In this document: positions 49,026 to 51,934 of the stretch, piece after piece
Numbering within the stretch: position 1 is the first letter of the stretch
Layout: each line of letters starts with the position of its first letter
Assembly (NCBI GenBank): GCA_050289385.1
Contig: JBNKFQ010000192.1
Coordinates: forward strand, 1-51,934
Length of the DNA: 51,934 nucleotides
DNA from: JBNKFQ01 sp050289385
GTDB taxonomy: Bacteria > Pseudomonadota > Gammaproteobacteria > Pseudomonadales > Porticoccaceae
Direction: 5' to 3'
Made by a program: the position numbers and the translations under genes
The notes under the pieces: generated by a model
What the model saw: only the letters and a program-made list of their open reading frames with translations
What the model was told of the DNA's origin: nothing
Databases searched by the model: none

Positions 49026-51656
49026 ATGATCAAAGAGATGAAAATATCGAGAAAGAATCGATTTCTGCTCGGCGCAGCATCGGTGCTTTCCCTTGCTGTA
49101 AGTGGCCAGATCCTGGCTGATACGGCTAAACGTCAAATATACGTAGAAAGTCAGAAGGCGGGTTCTGCTCTGATGGAGCTGGCCGCCAAAACCAATAGCC
49201 ACATTGTTATTCCCAAGGGAATTGGAGACAGCACGCAGTTACCGGCGTTGAAGGGTGAATATACGTTAAGAGCAGCTCTTGATGAGATACTGGCCAATAC
49301 TAATCTAACTTATGAGTTTATCGCTGACGATTCTGTGATGATCAAACAGGCAAATACCGATCAGGCTAATACTAAAAGGAAAAAAATAAATTCAAAAAAT
49401 GACAATATTGAAGAAATGATTATAACTGCTACAAAAAGGGAAACTCGTTTACAAGATACAGCAGGGGCAATTTCGTTGCTGGATAGCGAGACCATCGAAA
49501 AACGCGGATTGAACAGTATGGGAGACTACCTCAGTACTATTCCAGGTGTGACTATTCAGGATCGTGGGGCTGGTGGTAACTCAATTACCATGCGGGGTCT
49601 GTCCGTTAGTCCGCAAACGGAACGAACTGCCGTAGGCGTATATTTTGGGGAAGCTCCGGTATCAGGAATGAAGAATGGCCCGTTTTCTGCCAATAGTGAT
49701 TTGAGAATGGTAGACATAGAGAGAGTCGAAGTATTGAAAGGTCCCCAAGGAACTCTCTATGGTGCAGATAGTATGGGAGGAATTGTGCGTGTTATTCCGC
49801 GCGCTCCCGAATTGGATCAAGTGGAAGCCAGTATTGGAGCACAGTATTCTAATACTGGAGAACTGGGCGGTAATAACTATCAGGTACGGGGTATTCTGAA
49901 CATCCCGTTGATTGAAAATAGACTCGCTCTGCGTGGTGTCGTCTACCGTTTTGAAAACAGTGGATATCTGGAAAATATCGCCGGAACTTATAGTGGAGAT
50001 GGTACTGTTACTGATGACCAGGTGGCGAAATATGGAGGTGTTGTCATTAATGAGGACGATGTCGGCAGAGACACAGTTGATGGGGCTCGCCTTTCTGCGT
50101 TGTGGAAACCTGTTGAGTCTTTGACTATTACTCTTAGTCACGCATGGCAAAAAATAGGCCAGATCGGATTGCGTGAAGTGCAGCTGGGTTTACCTGGAAC
50201 GTTTCAACAAACCAGAATGCAGGCAAGATCCAATTTAGTTGATAGTCAGGGTTCTGAAGTCGGATCAGAGCAAATGAGCGAGGATGTTAATTTGACCAGC
50301 TTGACACTGGAATATGATTTGGGCTGGGGTAGTGTGCACAGTGTATCATCGTTGGACAGCCGGGATGGTTTGCACTTTTCTGATTACAGTTCCTACTTGA
50401 ATTTATTTCCTGTACTGGGTTCCTTGATTAATAATGGTGATCGATTTACGCAAGAGTTCAGGTTTTCATCGCAGTTTGATGGCCCATTGCAGTTGTTGGC
50501 TGGCTTATACTTTGATGATTATGAAAATAATTATTTTCTTGCAAATCACTATAATGGTGATCCTGATAAAGCGGCCACGGCCAATGCAGATACCGGATTT
50601 GACAAATGGATCGGACATGAACAAGACCCCTATTTTGGTTTTTATGACGTTATTAACTCTGTAGAACAAAAAGCCATTTTTGGCGAATTATCCTATGAAA
50701 TTACAGATCGGCTTACAGCTACGATAGGAATGCGCCACTACGAATACGATCAGGCTAATTACGCAGAGGGAACGGGTTACTCTTATCGGAGTGAAACGCC
50801 CGTAGAACAACAAAACGATCAGGGCCGATACAGCGGTGAAACCTATAAAGCTAACTTGAGTTGGAAGCCTGCCGAGAACACATTGATTTATGCTCAGTGG
50901 GCAGAAGGTTTCAGGTTGGGAAGAAACCTGAAACCCAAGGATGAAGAGTATGGTTGTGACATAAATGGCAATGGCGCCTACGAAACAATGGATGGCGGTG
51001 AAATCCCTGTCATCAATGGCGCAATGGAACCTGATACCACAGAGAACTACGAATTGGGTTTTAAAGGTACATTCGCCGACAATCGTATTTCGCTGGATAT
51101 TTCCCTTTATCATATCGACTGGGAAGGCCTTCCGGTTGACATTGCCTTGGCTAAAATTGGTTGCGGTTCTTATGCTGCCGCTGCCGGTAAGTCAGTTGCA
51201 GAGGGTGTTGAACTGGAATCTCGTTTGTTCCTGACAGATGCATTGCTACTTAATTTTAGTGCGTCCTATAACGATGCAAAACTGGCCGATTCGACGTTGG
51301 GAGAGAAGGGCGATGACCTGCCCGGTTCAGCGGATATAAATTTCAGTGCTGGCCTGGAATATGGATTCAGTCTCGCTGGATACGACGCTTTTACCCGTTT
51401 CGACTATTCATATGTTGGAGAGTACGGAATTCAATTGAATCAAAAAAGTTCATACCCCAACGCCGGGGATTATAGCCAGATTCACTTGAAAGCGGGTGTG
51501 GCTCTGGATAATTTGTCTATTGACCTGTTTGTTAATAATCTAACGAATGCCAATGACATCACTTGGGTGGATCACAACAGCGCTAATTTTGGGATATTGT
51601 CTGGATTCCGCCTGCGGCCTCGCACGATAGGAATGAATATTTCATATACATTTTGA
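49026..51656 (+). CDS. TonB-dependent receptor with STN signalling domain (cassette 2)
   Basis: An 876-residue receptor-transducer with a signal peptide (LLGAASVLSLAVSGQILA). An STN domain covers about residues 35-115 (ESQKAGSALMELAAKTNSHI ... LRAALDEILANTNLTYEFIA). EEMIITATKRET is the TonB-box-like segment, the plug contains VEVLKGPQGTLYGADSMGG, and the barrel ends in GMNISYTF. The outer loop shows CDINGNGAYE (Cys644) at the place where the cassette 1 receptor has CDVDGDGFLD, and a further Cys follows about 60 residues later. The ATG at 49026 follows an AGAGGAAGG site. Ligand unknown. Confidence 0.93.
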   Translation: MIKEMKISRKNRFLLGAASVLSLAVSGQILADTAKRQIYVESQKAGSALMELAAKTNSHIVIPKGIGDSTQLPALKGEYTLRAALDEILANTNLTYEFIADDSVMIKQANTDQANTKRKKINSKNDNIEEMIITATKRETRLQDTAGAISLLDSETIEKRGLNSMGDYLSTIPGVTIQDRGAGGNSITMRGLSVSPQTERTAVGVYFGEAPVSGMKNGPFSANSDLRMVDIERVEVLKGPQGTLYGADSMGGIVRVIPRAPELDQVEASIGAQYSNTGELGGNNYQVRGILNIPLIENRLALRGVVYRFENSGYLENIAGTYSGDGTVTDDQVAKYGGVVINEDDVGRDTVDGARLSALWKPVESLTITLSHAWQKIGQIGLREVQLGLPGTFQQTRMQARSNLVDSQGSEVGSEQMSEDVNLTSLTLEYDLGWGSVHSVSSLDSRDGLHFSDYSSYLNLFPVLGSLINNGDRFTQEFRFSSQFDGPLQLLAGLYFDDYENNYFLANHYNGDPDKAATANADTGFDKWIGHEQDPYFGFYDVINSVEQKAIFGELSYEITDRLTATIGMRHYEYDQANYAEGTGYSYRSETPVEQQNDQGRYSGETYKANLSWKPAENTLIYAQWAEGFRLGRNLKPKDEEYGCDINGNGAYETMDGGEIPVINGAMEPDTTENYELGFKGTFADNRISLDISLYHIDWEGLPVDIALAKIGCGSYAAAAGKSVAEGVELESRLFLTDALLLNFSASYNDAKLADSTLGEKGDDLPGSADINFSAGLEYGFSLAGYDAFTRFDYSYVGEYGIQLNQKSSYPNAGDYSQIHLKAGVALDNLSIDLFVNNLTNANDITWVDHNSANFGILSGFRLRPRTIGMNISYTF

Positions 51657-51728
51657 TATGAGCTGAATTGCCAGGAGGCACAAAAGGCATTTCGCACCTT
51701 CAGGCAATGACTATTGTGGAAAAAAATA

Positions 51729-51767
51729 AGCTCATTCCCCCCAAATTATTTTTGGGGGGAATGAGCT
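51729..51767 (-). terminator. Strong hairpin between the cassette 2 receptor and the right-edge gene
   Basis: A 17-bp perfect stem (51729-51745 with 51751-51767; core CATTCCCCCC) with a 5-nt loop. On the minus strand it is followed by a T tract (the A run at 51720-51726 on the plus strand), so it terminates the leftward gene at the edge best. It may also stop receptor transcripts. Confidence 0.8.
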
Positions 51768-51860
51768 GTCAGCCGTTTATAACGTTGGGTGACGCCGTAC
51801 TTTCAAATCGCAGGGTACGGAACAGACAAACATTTTTTCAATAAGCAGTTATTCTGCTTG

Positions 51861-51934
51861 TTAGCTGTTTAAAGCAAGTTCAACCGCCTGTACCACCGAG
51901 TCGACCACATGGAACTGCCCCGAAATTTTTTGTT
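51861..51934 (-). CDS. C-terminal fragment of an unidentified protein, cut by the window edge
   Basis: On the minus strand an open frame enters from the right edge and ends with a stop at 51861. The last residues read KISGQFHVVDSVVQAVELAL then NS, a plausible amphipathic C-terminal helix; the other two frames are broken by stops. The strong terminator further left fits a real leftward gene. Too little is visible to name it. Confidence 0.5.
   Translation of the reverse strand, partial: QKISGQFHVVDSVVQAVELALNS

Overview
The window reads as chromosomal DNA of a free-living aquatic gammaproteobacterium, most likely of the Cellvibrionales/Pseudomonadales side of the class. The pointers are the housekeeping string ubiE-ubiJ-ubiB ... 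hisI-hisE-tatA-tatB-tatC, which is Pseudomonas-like, the four TonB-dependent outer-membrane receptors, and the FecI/FecR-controlled receptor cassettes. The placement rests on gene order and protein character, not on a database search. No rRNA, tRNA or CRISPR array was seen.

Layout. 0.1-0.7 kb: inorganic pyrophosphatase (minus strand). 0.8-4.9 kb: a TPP-riboswitch-controlled thiamine salvage operon with an outer-membrane receptor, a YkoF-like thiamine-binding protein, a PnuC-family inner-membrane transporter and a thiamine-kinase-like phosphotransferase; pepQ follows. 6.3-17.6 kb (minus strand): a long co-oriented run of a short GNAT acyltransferase, ubiE, ubiJ, ubiB, an Lhr-type helicase, hisI, hisE and tatABC. 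17.8-24.1 kb: ompW with a well-placed FNR/ANR box, a class III aminotransferase, a LuxR-type regulator, a small HTH gene coupled to an alpha/beta hydrolase, and a periplasmic TPR protein. 24.2-31.2 kb (minus strand): a cecR-ybhGFSR-type ABC drug exporter with its own NodT-type outer-membrane channel gene. 31.5-38.3 kb: an unrecognised Tyr/Arg-rich membrane-anchored protein, a MutS-like ATPase without a mismatch-recognition domain, and a TonB receptor followed by a PepSY membrane protein, probably for metal or siderophore uptake. 38.4-42.2 kb: a methyltransferase, an exported SRPBCC protein, a zone of insertion debris, and a MocR regulator divergent from an exported cupin. 42.5-51.7 kb: two tandem ECF sigma / FecR anti-sigma / STN-domain TonB receptor cassettes. 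The minus-strand tail of one more gene enters at the right edge.

How parts work together. The thiamine operon gives a complete import route: the receptor crosses the outer membrane, the small binding protein and PnuT handle thiamine, and the kinase traps it as phosphate, all shut off by TPP. Each ECF cassette looks self-contained: the sigma gene and the receptor gene of the same cassette carry the same promoter-like motif, and the motif differs between cassettes, which suggests two insulated surface-signalling circuits side by side.

The window is also rich in small non-coding architecture: a 267-bp nested fold-back element that supplies the last codons of the hydrolase, two copies of a composite element made of inverted heptamer arrays around a conserved core, a nested palindrome after lhr, a pair of 41-bp REP-like palindromes, a 121-bp inverted-repeat element, and the terminal scrap of an IS5-family transposase. 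These are the least explained parts of the sequence.
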